Shown here: positions 52,887 to 62,386 of the stretch, piece after piece
Layout: each line of letters opens with the position of its first letter
How positions within the stretch are numbered: position 1 is the first letter of the stretch
Source: Blattamonas nauphoetae
Taxonomy: Eukaryota > Preaxostyla > Oxymonadida
NCBI GenBank assembly: GCA_033064195.1
Contig: JARBJD010000364.1
Location: 1-64,000 of the forward strand
Length of the DNA: 64,000 bases
Direction: 5' to 3'
Made by a program: the position numbers and the translations under genes
The notes under the pieces: model-generated
The model's input: only the letters and a program-made list of their open reading frames with translations
Databases searched by the model: none
What the model was told of the DNA's origin: nothing

Positions 52887-53940
52887 TCAAAAAGACATAC
52901 TGACCCGACCATCAACCACAGAGGTGAAGAGAATCATCATCGACACTGAGTTTCCCGAAGTTAGAAGAGTTGTGCCGCAGTAACCCAACTCCTTGGAGAA
53001 ATAGTTCGATGAGTCACAGACAGCCTTTTTGATTCCGCCAAGACAGTTACGCGGTACTTCTCTGATGAATTGGTTCGAGCACACACAGCGTTGATACTTG
53101 TGGAGATGAGGGCTTGGGTGTGGTTGAGAGTGGACCTGAACATGATACCAAGAATCATCACAATTGCTGTGAATATCCGTCAAGGTATCCAGAATACAAA
53201 TTCTTGCATTTGACTGCAATTCTTTGGAAATATGCGGATGATTCCAAACAGGAGCAGAGGCGTGTCCAGAACACAATCAATGGTGATCGAGCAGGTCAGC
53301 GCTCACCAATGCGTTTGGACAAATATATCTGGAAGATGAGGAAAAACATGAAAGAGAACATACTGTAGAGGATGAATCTGTGCATACGAGCAGTAGAGAT
53401 TCATATTCCAATGAAAAAGAACTCATTCCCCCACATTGTGAGGAGTCATCATGCAATGAATCTCAGTTGCTATGAGAAGAGAAGAATTGAAAGAATGAGC
53501 AGAAGAAGCAAACAAACATTGATTAAGACAACAGGGAAGATATAAATGATCACACAGATCATCCCAACGATTGACATAGCCGCAGAAGCGACCTGAATAC
53601 AGAGAATATCGGATTCCACATCATAAATTGAAGAAACTCAAGTAAGTTGATCTCACCAGTGAAAAAGTCACGTATCATCGAGGCAGAACTTTGAGGAAAG
53701 GATGCGAAACGAAGGCTGGAACAGAAAGGAATAAAAGAAGAATTTAGAATGAGAAATTCACACATTTGAGTTCAAGCATAGAGATTCGATGGTGATATCA
53801 ATCGTGGGGTGAGAGATGTTGTGTCTGGGGAAGAATGAATGAATTCTAGATCTGTTGACTTTGCGTCGCGATTTATGACCCCACGGTATTTCAAAACCGA
53901 GACGAAGTCGCCTAGTATTCAAAAAAAGTGAGAGAGACAT
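52887..53940 (-). CDS. Possible multi-exon membrane protein (uncertain)
   Basis: Read on the minus strand from about 53940, several plausible exons occur. One (about 53575-53500) encodes VASAAMSIVGMICVIIYIFP, a clear membrane helix, between a GTGAGATC donor upstream and a GTTTGT donor downstream. Another (about 53190-52950) has either IFTAIVMILGIMF or, in another frame, a Cys-rich loop with CVCSNQF, VPRNC, AVCDSSNYF and LGYC. Such a mix of helices and a Cys-rich loop would suit a tetraspan-like protein. Frames could not be joined with confidence, so it may also be a decayed gene. No name is offered. Confidence 0.3.
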
Positions 53941-53994
53941 GTGAACATCAAACCGTAATTGAGATGAGGATGTAACTCAATCCCTTAATAGGTG

Positions 53995-54330
53995 TCGATT
54001 GGACAGTCCAGGACTGGACAGTCCATTGGACTGTCCAATTTTGCCGACTCGTCAAAACCTCAATAAACGGGATGCACTAATTGTGTAGACTTCAGAAAAA
54101 AAATTTCAGCGAAATGTCCAGTCACGTCCAATGACGTCCAATGGTGGGTGGATCAAGTCGAGATTCACACTTGGCTAAATATGATCAAATTATCTCCATT
54201 TCGCTATTTCTTAAGTGATTATTGTCATTTCTTTGTGAAAATGATTGAATGAGTGAATTGAGGTCGATTGTCCAGTCCAACATTGGCAACGTCCAATCCA
54301 ATTAACATGCCAACTGGGCTGCATCTGACC
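53995..54330. repeat. Cluster of GTCCA/GGACT palindromic motifs
   Basis: It contains GGACAGTCC twice, a perfect short hairpin GGACAGTCCATTGGACTGTC closed by a last C, then repeated CGTCCAATG and TTGTCCAGTCCAAC motifs. A related patch is at 52363-52440, in part in inverted orientation (GTTGGC-x-TGTTAA). It could be a decayed transposon end or a binding-site cluster. Confidence 0.5.
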
Positions 54331-54424
54331 CAACACTGTTAAAAAAATATAATTTTAAAGGATTTGCCAATGACAAGTCTGCATCATCTGTTCATTTTGA
54401 TGACTTTTCCATTTAACTTTTCAG

Positions 54425-55956
54425 ATTCAATTACAATACCACAGTGGAGGGAGTATTGTGTGAATTCAATTTTCTCCGTCCTCTGGTGAATACGAAATGC
54501 ACTAAGCCAGATTGTGTCGCCAGCCAAACCATAAATGGTTCTTGCGATTGTTTGGGAGAGAACAGCACTGTCCAATGGGTTGAAATATCGGACAATCCAA
54601 GTGACCTGCGGGAATACGAACGTCCTCACGCTTCAAGATCCATTTATGTTTTCTTTCTTTCCCTTCATTTTTTCAAGGTTTCATCAAATGTGGATCTATC
54701 GGGGTGGCGGGAAAAACTTGGGCGGGCTCTTAGTCGATTCTGGCACTATTTAGCTTAATTTTCACTTCATACAGTGCCTTTACATGTTTCCTATTTTCAA
54801 AAAACACCAAGTAAAAAAATCATAGTGTCCTGACCAGAGAGAACAGCGAGGTGAAAGATCAGATCTGAACGACTATGACTCTTTTTCTCAACAAAATGGA
54901 AAATTTCAGACATTTAGACTAATTTACACTCATTTCAGAAGAAGATGTAGCAATTGAATCAATACATGACAGGGAAATGTCATCGAGATTTTTAACTCTG
55001 TTTGAGAATCGCCGTTGTCACGTCATCTTTTCAGGATGAAACGAATCGACCCCTTCATGAATGCACGGGGCATCGTGGAAAGTGCCAATCATCACATCTG
55101 ACGTCATGATCAAGCGGTGAAACACGACATCGTTGATTCAGGGATAAAACCAGACTGGTTTGTATTTCTTGCCGTTTTCTCATTACTCCTCCCGTATTCA
55201 AAGGAATCTGAATATAAACACTGAATTGCAATTTTTTCGATCATCGACGTTGTTTTCAGGATCTTGGTCATTATTCATCAGGATATGTGTAATCACCATG
55301 CTGGACAGAAGCTACAGCCAGTTCAATGACTGGCTGGGAGATCAAACTACGAATTGACGACAAAGGAAGGATGATCATCACGATTCTGGAAAAAAATCTC
55401 GATGACATTTCCCTGTCATGTATTGATTCAATTGCTACATCTTCTTCTGAAATGAGTGTAAATTAGTCTAAATGTCTGAAATTTTCCATTTTGTTGAGAA
55501 AAAGAGTCATAGTCGTTCAGATCTGATCTTTCACCTCGCTGTTCTCTCTGGTCAGGACACTATGATTTTTTTACTTGGTGTTTTTTGAAAATAGGAAACA
55601 TGTAAAGGCACTGTATGAAGTGAAAATTAAGCTAAATAGTGCCAGAATCGACTAAGAGCCCGCCCAAGTTTTTCCCGCCACCCCGATACACATCTCAATA
55701 CGGTTGCCCGAAAAGTGGTGGACTTGCCCGAGGATGGGTGCTTTTCATCATCCTCTTCTCCTCTCTGAATCTGTTGTTCCGCATCGGTGCTGCGATCGCT
55801 GTTGGTATTGTTCTGCTGTGGATTTACGTTATCCGCCCCAAAAAAGCACAGAAAGGTGAAGACCCAACAATTGAAACACCACTTTTGGTCGCAAAGACAG
55901 AACAACATCTTTATACCAATGCGATTGTAGACGCACAGCCATCAGCTGAATTTTAG
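54425..55956 (+). pseudogene. MRH (M6P-receptor-like) membrane protein gene, interrupted
   Basis: An exon begins after a TTTTCAG acceptor at 54425 and encodes FNYNTTVEGVLCEFNFLRPL, a Cys-rich stretch ending CDCLG, and, after a change of frame, VTCGNTNVLTLQDPF. Right of the inserted element (54699-55686) the sequence resumes with YGCPKSGGLARGWVLF, a transmembrane helix (about LFRIGAAIAVGIVLLWIYVI) and a short cytosolic tail to the stop at 55956. The order of spaced cysteines, 'R-T-I-Q-V-T-C', 'YGCP' and then the membrane helix resembles MRH-domain sorting receptors and ATG27. The two sides do not join in phase and the N-terminus is not visible. I read it as a broken or heavily interrupted sorting-receptor gene. 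Splicing out the element is possible but unsupported. Confidence 0.5.
54699..55686. mobile_element. 988-bp long-hairpin element inside the MRH gene
   Basis: Two inverted arms of about 296 bp (54699-54994 and 55391-55686) enclose a core of about 400 bp. The ends read TCGGGGTGGCGGGAAAAACT and are flanked by TA (54697-54698, 55687-55688). The core has no transposase. Its size and layout resemble the 845-bp family but the sequence is unrelated. It sits between the ligand-domain and membrane-helix exons of the receptor-like gene. Confidence 0.88.
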
Positions 55957-56123
55957 TTAAATCTCACAGATCTCACCCTTCTTATTTCAAAAAACCTTGA
56001 ACCTGTCCTTTCACTATTTATTTTATGAATGTAGCATCTTTCTCACAATTTGTGGACGAAATTGGCCTGGATCTCCCGCAGCTATGTCAGATTACCAATC
56101 TGCAGTTGATGACTTAAATTTGA

Positions 56124-57228
56124 ATGGTCCGATCGACCAAATCTCACTCAACAACGAGGACAACAGTATTCAGACCTCCTACCATGAATACATCAGGTTG
56201 AATGCGCTTGATTCGTCTCATCATTTATTTAAGATTCGATGACGTTTCTGAACTGGTCTTTCTGTGGAAAATTCAATATCAAAGAAACATCAATCGTCTT
56301 TCGGTCTCTCGTCACTCTGGTTCAGAATGGGGAGCCCTTTAGTGACGAACTTGTGAAGAGGGCCGATTTTTTCTTGAGAAAGATCTCTCCAACTACTGGA
56401 TATTTCAGACCAGATCAACTTCTATTTGGATTGGTTCCTAGACATGAAAATCCTGTTGCTGGTTTTATCGATGCGATGTTGTCACTTCTTGCTTCCTCTG
56501 ATGACAGGATTGTTGACTCTGCATTCAATTTCGTGGAGACCATATTTTACGTTTCAAGAACTACACACAAGATAAAGATGCTCACTTCTAATATGATCTC
56601 TGGAGTCATGAGATTCATTCCACCGCACCCAGTCTCCCTGCCCACGAACAAGAATCTCCACGCTCGGACAATTCTCCACCTTAGTTTCATCCTTTCCACA
56701 GCACTAAATCCTGCATCTCTCTTAGCAGCACATCCAACCGCAAGATCTCGGTTGTTTGAAGCACTCTTTGAGGGGCTTGTTGTTCCTTCAGAAGCATATA
56801 TTCGACATCTCTGCTCACGCCGCTATGACCTTTCGAGTGGCGATTTACCGACCTTACTTTTGGACCTATTTCTCAAGATGTTTAATATGTCTGCATTCCA
56901 TTCGTCCACGTGCACTTTTGTTGTGTCGCTCCCTATCGTTCTCACCATCGTCTGTTTGTCAACATTCGTCAACGCCGACTTCATGAGACGGTTGTTCGAC
57001 AGACTTGATTCATTGTTGACGGCGTGGAGGCGAGATGGTCCACACCCCTTAAAGATGGGCAAGACAGTCATTAGATCACTGAACTCGGAAGGATTGGATG
57101 ATGTGCTCGATCAGGCTTTGTTCACCTTCAAACCATACTGTCTCTGGAACATGCCACGGAGCTACGATTGTTTTGCTTCACAAGTTGGGCACAACACTGA
57201 TTCACACCTGATAGTGTTCCAGAGTTGA
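56124..57228 (+). CDS. Helical-repeat family protein (member E), 355 aa
   Basis: Exons 56124-56196 and 56234-57228 flank a 37-bp intron in phase 1, the same phase and site as in member D, and give the same total length. The start MVRSTKSHSTTRTT parallels MVRSTWMSMTTSA. Shared blocks include 'TFLNW', 'IVFRSLVT', 'NPVAGFIDAMLSLLASS', 'SEAYIRHLC' and the closing RSLNSEGLDDVLDQALF. The C-terminal tail differs from D. A competing upstream frame starting MSDYQSAVDDLN does not join in phase and is rejected. There is no catalytic, signal or membrane feature. I infer a cytosolic scaffold and a tandem paralogue of D. It is convergent with the histone gene, 74 bp apart. Confidence 0.82.
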
Positions 57229-57302
57229 GCTGATTAAAGGCAAAACGGGCGAGTGCGAATCAAGAAGTGAAATGAGCCGAAATCAAGACAACAAAGCAAG
57301 AC

Positions 57303-57623
57303 TTACGCTCCGAAGCCATAAAGTGTCCGGCCTTGGCGTTTCAGCGAGTACACAATGTCCATAGCTGTCACTGTCTTCCTGCGCGCGTGCTCGGTGTACG
57401 TCACAGCGTCGCGAACAATGCTCTCCAGGAACATCTTCAGAATCACGCGCGTTTCGTCGTAGATCAGGTTTGAGATGCGCTTCACTCCGCCTCGACGAGC
57501 AAGACGGCGAATAGCAGGCTTTGTGATGCCTTGAATGTTTTCGCGGATTTTGTTGTAAGTTGACTTCACACCGGCCTTTCCGATACCCTTTCCTCCTTTG
57601 CCTCCTTTGCCACGTCCAGACAT
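57303..57623 (-). CDS. Histone H4, divergent N-tail
   Basis: A 106-residue protein starting [16 protein letters not shown]; an upstream in-frame start (57647) is ignored because histone tails begin at this Met. The fold is very conserved: [20 protein letters not shown], then [19 protein letters not shown] RRKTVTAMD and [13 protein letters not shown]. The tail is three residues longer than usual, and the K-R-H-R-K patch at positions 16-20 is replaced by VKSTYNK. Several core residues also differ (for example [14 protein letters not shown]). It wraps DNA with H3 in the nucleosome. It may be the main H4 or a variant. No intron and no 3' histone hairpin were seen. Confidence 0.96.
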   Translation of the reverse strand: MSGRGKGGKGGKGIGKAGVKSTYNKIRENIQGITKPAIRRLARRGGVKRISNLIYDETRVILKMFLESIVRDAVTYTEHARRKTVTAMDIVYSLKRQGRTLYGFGA

Positions 57624-58624
57624 GTTTTGATTGTGAGTGATAAACAAGTATTAAACAAACAGGATTTCGGATCCTCTTTATGCCCACAATCCTGCCCATA
57701 AACATGGCTTTCATTCACCCACAATTTTCCTCTCCGAACTCCCACAATTTTTGAAACTTGTCTTTATTTCTCTGAAAGCGACCAACTGTCATTTCCACAA
57801 TGAGATCCAGCTTACTCCGAAAGTGATAGAAACATCTCCGTTAGGCTTGTCTGACCGGCCAAAAGTGTCGGTCAGTGTCAGTTCAAAAAACTTCAAAGGG
57901 TCAGATCTCTATCTAACTTTTAATTGTGAGCTATTTCCCTAAAAGTCGAAACTTGGCAAAACTACATGTCCAGAGAATCTTCCTGAAACCGTTTGGTAGC
58001 CTCATTTCTATTGTTTGTGCAATGAACATCTTGTTCACCATCTTGATGAATATTTGGAGCTCAATAGTCTCACTATATTCTTCTCTACCTTCTTCATGCA
58101 TTTGAGACGCTTATTTCTCTCTTTCTCTGCCGCCTTCTCATTGTTCTTTAGAATACACGCAGATCCAACCTCTCCCTCGTCTTCCTCAAAGCTGTCTCGT
58201 CTGATAGCGTTTATGCAAGCCTAACTATCAGAGACGGAAGATACGGACTTGATAATCACCAACTGCAGCTATTCCAGCTGTTGGGAAGGTTCAGATCGAA
58301 GGCAAATCACATCGACTCAACTTTGTTTGTTTCGAACGAGCGAATCTGCTTATTTGTCACTATTATCTGTGAAGACTTTGGTATCATGCATCATTCTTTC
58401 TTCATCACATCACTTTTCTTTCTTATTGTTGCTCAGAAACGAAGATATCATCGATCCACTGTCAGTCGCACACGATTCGAGAATACAAGATACAAAATGT
58501 ACAATCTCCTCCCCGACTCATTAAGAAAGTGAAAAACTCGGTTCTATATTTCTTTTAGGAATTCCAGTTTAACTGATGTCAAACTGAACTGCGTCAAAAA
58601 TATCCCATTTTCTCAGTCGTAGAC
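57624..58624. other. Intergenic, upstream of H4
   Basis: No gene is supported. A hairpin CTGACCGGCC...GGTCAG lies at about 57851-57875. Short plus frames at 58015-58224 and 58249-58530 are hydrophobic or Ser-rich and have no recognised domain. Confidence 0.4.
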
Positions 58625-59533
58625 GTGAAAGAAGCAATAGAGGAAAAACCTGCAGCAGAAGAAGAGTCACGACAGATGAAACAAGCAGTTGTTCAATCTG
58701 TCTCGATGTCTGTCGCCACCCTCTCTCGTCTCCTGTCGACATCACATGAAGCCGCACTCTCAATCACCTCCTGCGACACTCTGGCCCTCTCTGGTCTTCT
58801 CTTCGAAAACTGTGCTGGGCAGTCGGCCTCGTCACTCTTCATCGATTCATCGTCGAGTGTCTCCCTCGCCACTCCCATCGCGTCGTCGTTCAGCGTCTGT
58901 TCCTCACCGCGTTCTTCAGTCAATGGAGACATATCAACTGTCTTTCTCCTCACGCAGCGTCCATCACAATCGACCCAGAAGATGGAACAGACGAGCAGTT
59001 CTGCTGGTCAACAAGTGTCGGGTGTCAATCGCTCTCAGGAATCGTCGATCGACTCATGCCAACTTTTGAATACAAACTCAACGTTGCAGGAAGGAACGAC
59101 AAGTGAATCCACTCTCTCCATCACCAGCAAGAAGACCATCACTGTCACTGGGTTGGGTTCAGCACGTTCGCTGATGGTCATGCAATCGACCGCTCAGAGC
59201 TTTGCTCATCTCTCTGATGGCTCTCTCTCGCTCGCCTCTCTTGGATTCACAGAAACAGCTTCACAGATTGGAGTATCTCGCCAGAAGTCGTTCTTCGATG
59301 TGAAAGGTGGATCTCTTCGTCCCGAAAGCGTCGAATTCATCCCTCTTTCATTCTCTGGAACCAGCAGCTTCGTCAAGATGAGTGGAGCGTCGACACTGTC
59401 GCTGAAGAGGGTTTCATTTGTGTCGATGAAGAACGAAGCGTCTGGGGATGTTGTGATGAAGAGTGTGTCGATCTTCACAGCTGGGATGACTGGAAGTCGG
59501 CTGCCTCAATTTAGAGTTGGTTTTCTCGAGTAA
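58625..59533 (+). pseudogene. Relic of a beta-helix surface protein
   Basis: An open frame of about 300 codons lacks a start ATG and a signal peptide. It encodes Ser/Thr-rich short strands in the style of the genes at 15208 and 45628, for example ALSITSCDTLALSGLLFENC, SLASLGFTETAS, 'FFDVKGGSL' and 'SFVKMSGASTLSLKRVSFVS'. Parts between residues 90 and 150 lose the pattern, probably by frame changes. It ends without a membrane helix or kinase-like part. I take it as a broken gene segment. Confidence 0.6.
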
Positions 59534-59548
59534 AGTTTGAAAACTCAA

Positions 59549-59656
59549 TGCCAGTTGGAAATCTGAACAAAAGTTGGAAATCTGAACAAAAGTTGGAAAT
59601 CTGAAAAAAAGTTGGAAATCTCAAAAAAAGTTGGAAAACTCAAAAAAAAGTTGGTG
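59549..59656 (+). repeat. Short tandem repeat, about 18-20 bp, six copies
   Basis: Six degenerate copies of AAAAGTTGGAAATCTGAACA and variants follow directly after the beta-helix relic. The later copies lose the GAAATCTG core. It is non-coding. Confidence 0.85.
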
Positions 59657-59700
59657 TTTTAAAATGATATCTGTACTGAAGTTTCTTGATGAAAAAATGA

Positions 59701-59780
59701 TCGACTGGTGTAGTTGGTAGATTGGGTGACTTTCACTCCTGAGTCCCAGGATCGAGTCCTGGGATCGGCAATTCTTTTTC
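59701..59780 (+). ncRNA. tRNA-Glu-like pseudo-tRNA or Pol III unit
   Basis: TGGTGTAGTTG matches box A fully, and GGATCGAGTCC matches box B with one change. A 5-bp T-stem with a 7-nt loop forms (CCAGG...CCTGG). The centre ACTTTCAC resembles the anticodon loop of tRNA-Glu(TTC). A run of five T follows at 59775-59779. The D-stem, anticodon stem and acceptor pairs are poor, so a working tRNA is doubtful. It may be a degraded tRNA gene or a tRNA-derived element. Confidence 0.4.
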
Positions 59781-59914
59781 CAGAATGGATGAAAAAACTT
59801 CGTGTTTGTTCTTTTTTTGGTGCTCTTCGAGTATTTATGATTGGATGATCCGGTTTAGTCCATCGAACGGAATTTTCCGTTCTGTGAGTTGGATCCTCCC
59901 AAATCCATATTCGA

Positions 59915-60404
59915 TTGAACCGCTTTTCAACGACCTCTGCTGTTTATCGCGTTTTTGATGACATATCCGCTGTAGATGATAATTACCGTTTTATTCTCAT
60001 CGCTTCGGTTTCATTTTTCTCGTCTCAATTCATGATCTCATATTCCTTCTTGTACTCGACTGATATGGCACTCGATTTGATACTCTCAGATCTCCAAATC
60101 TCGACAGAAATGGATTTCTCTTTTCGCCAGAACAATACTTCTTGCAGCGTTACAGGTTCGTCACACTCAATCAGAATCGTTTCAGATTGAAAACTGTTTC
60201 TCTTTTTCCACACTCACTCTCAAACCAGATGACTTGAACAATCTCCGTCTCGTTTGTCTTCTTATCAGCCTTGTGAACGTCCAACACTTCAGAGTTCATG
60301 ATCTCTTGATACCTACACGTTTCTGTTTCGGAACGGCCAAGAAAGACGAAGATCGTCTACAAGATCACATTTACGACATCGGAGACACAACTCGTTATGA
60401 TTAA
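59915..60404 (+). CDS. Hypothetical small gene (uncertain)
   Basis: A plus frame from about 59915 to 60190 (NRFSTTSAVYRVFDDISAVD and onward) has balanced composition and a hydrophobic centre. A second frame at about 60228-60404 (DDLNNLRLVCLLISLVNVQH, ending TTRYD) could be a downstream exon after a pyrimidine-rich acceptor. No domain is recognised and the junction is not fixed. It may be decayed. Confidence 0.25.
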
Positions 60405-60535
60405 GATCGAGGTAGTGGAGAGACAGAAGCAGAAGTCGAAGCGACGAGCCTGTGTCATGAAGACAGAAGGGAAGCACAAATAAATCTCGATGCCGTGAGC
60501 CTTCCAGTGACCATTGAAGTTTTTTCGAGATGAAT

Positions 60536-61093
60536 ATGTGTTTGTGTGACGTTCAGGGGGATGACCATCAGACCACACACATCAATATCCCCGTTCACGT
60601 TCACCGGAATGGAGGATGTGCTTCTGGAACTGGTTCATATCAACCAAAATTTGATCATTGAACGAGATCGCTTCTACACGAAGATGCGATTGCAGCAAAT
60701 GATTCAGCACCACCAGCATCTCCCACTGATCTGAAACAACCACTTGATCCAATAGCTGACCTCGCTAATCTGTCACTCACCCATCTCCGCTCGTTTTGCA
60801 GGACTTCAGTTAACACTTATCACCACTCCACTCAGCTTGTCATCGGAATCATCTCAACCGACTGTTCCCAATTTTCACACTCCTCCTTCCAAAATCTCCA
60901 TGCTGTTTGCCTCAGTCAAATCATGTATTCCGTCATATTTAAGCTCATTGTTTTCAATGTCGTGTCCTTCTGTCTCCTTATCACACACAGGAATCGTGAA
61001 TCAGCTGACCGAACAGCAGCGGCAGTTATGAGCGAATATTCCTTCCAAAATGAATGTGTCCATTTTCCACGAAGGACAGGATGTGAAATGTGA
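60536..61093 (+). CDS. Hypothetical membrane-associated frame with internal TGA
   Basis: From ATG 60536 the frame is open to 61093 except for one TGA at 60659. After it, the protein has a Pro/Ala linker (NDSAPPASPTDLKQPLDPIA), a possible membrane helix (MYSVIFKLIVFNVVSFCLLI) and a basic stop-transfer. No in-phase intron was found that would remove the TGA. Either it is a broken gene or the upstream part is a separate short frame. Not recognised. Confidence 0.3.
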
Positions 61094-61554
61094 GTTATCT
61101 TGAGTCCACCAACTTCGTTCTCGATTCACTCACAATTTTCGTTGTCCTGTCTTTCTTCATCGTTACTCTTCTAACCATCAATTCGCAGAACATTTTTTTC
61201 ATTCTTGCTTTCTCCCCTTTGAAGATTGTTTTGTTCGTTTTTCTGGAACAGTCCTCTTATCACGTGCGAAGTTTGGGTGAAAGAAATCCTCGTGTGAAAA
61301 TCGGGCATCATGGACTATCTCTTCAATTCTCCACTCCTTGTCTGAAGATCTCAACCTCAACTCACTTGATGCTTGGTGCCTTCCAAAAGTGAATGCGTCA
61401 GATCGTCTCACACACATCACTGTCTCCACTGATGCACCGGGCTTCAAAGCGAGATTCTCTCTCAACTCAGTCTCCACATATTCGTTCCTTTTAAAAATCT
61501 TCAAGAATTGCAACCGAACATAAGTTAATACGTCACATGCGGAAGATTACAATA

Positions 61555-62386
61555 GTCACCTGAAAACCCGGGAGTAAATAAAAACTTGGTAGTTTTTTTT
61601 GGGGTCACAAAAGTGAAGAGTAACACTGGATTTCTGATTTTTTCGACAATTTTTCGATCTAAATGACATTTTTATGAATAAATGAAGTGTCTGAGGTGGT
61701 TCAGAACCAATAGTTTTGATTACCCAGCATGATTTTCTCATGGACTTGAAAAGTTGATCTCGTTGTATCTTCAAAACCAGACAATATCTTGACCTGAAAT
61801 TTTCGCGAAACGAATGTTTTGAGAAATATAAACTTTTGATATTTCAACTTTTTTTTTCGACCATCACAAAATCCTGGTTTTTCATCATTTTTCGAGGAAT
61901 TTTCAATGTGTCTTCGGACTTGTCACTCACCATTCACCTTGTATGCAAAATTGACCAGTTTGATTCGATTGTGACAGTGTTGACATCATTTTGATGAATT
62001 TTGAAAACGGGACTCCATCTGTTGCACGGTGAGAAGGCAATTTCAGAACATCCGTCAAAAGTGGCTTTCACAATCTCTCGAGGGGAAAAATTTTTGAAAA
62101 GTTGAAATATCAAAGTTTATATTTCTCAAAACATTCGTTTCGCGAAAATTTCAGGTCAAGATATTGTCTGGTTATGAAGATACAACGAGATCAACTTTTC
62201 AAGTCCATGAGAAAATCATGCTGGGTAATCAAAACTATTGGTTCTGAACCACCTAGGACACTTCATTTATTCATAAAATGTCATTTAGATCGAAAATGGT
62301 TGAAAAATCAGAAATCTTGTGTTACTCTTCACTTTTGTGACCCCAAAAACTACCGATTTTTATTTACTCCCGGGTTTTCAGGTGAC
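61555..62386. mobile_element. 832-bp long-hairpin element, copy 2
   Basis: The same element as at 42555-43399, with the same ends (GTCACCTGAAAACCCGGGAG) and TA on both sides (61553-61554, 62387-62388). The arms, of about 295 bp, have diverged slightly more, with several small deletions in the right arm. It is non-coding and lies in an unassigned region. Confidence 0.9.

Noticed and set aside
55997-56242. Upstream start MSDYQSAVDDLN for helical-repeat gene E
   Set aside because: It does not join in phase with the next exon, whereas the frame starting MVRST does and matches the paralogue at 51037.
61199-61513. A 104-codon charged minus-strand frame
   Set aside because: Plus-strand frames of equal quality overlap it, no domain is seen and no start context is convincing; could not be decided from sequence alone.
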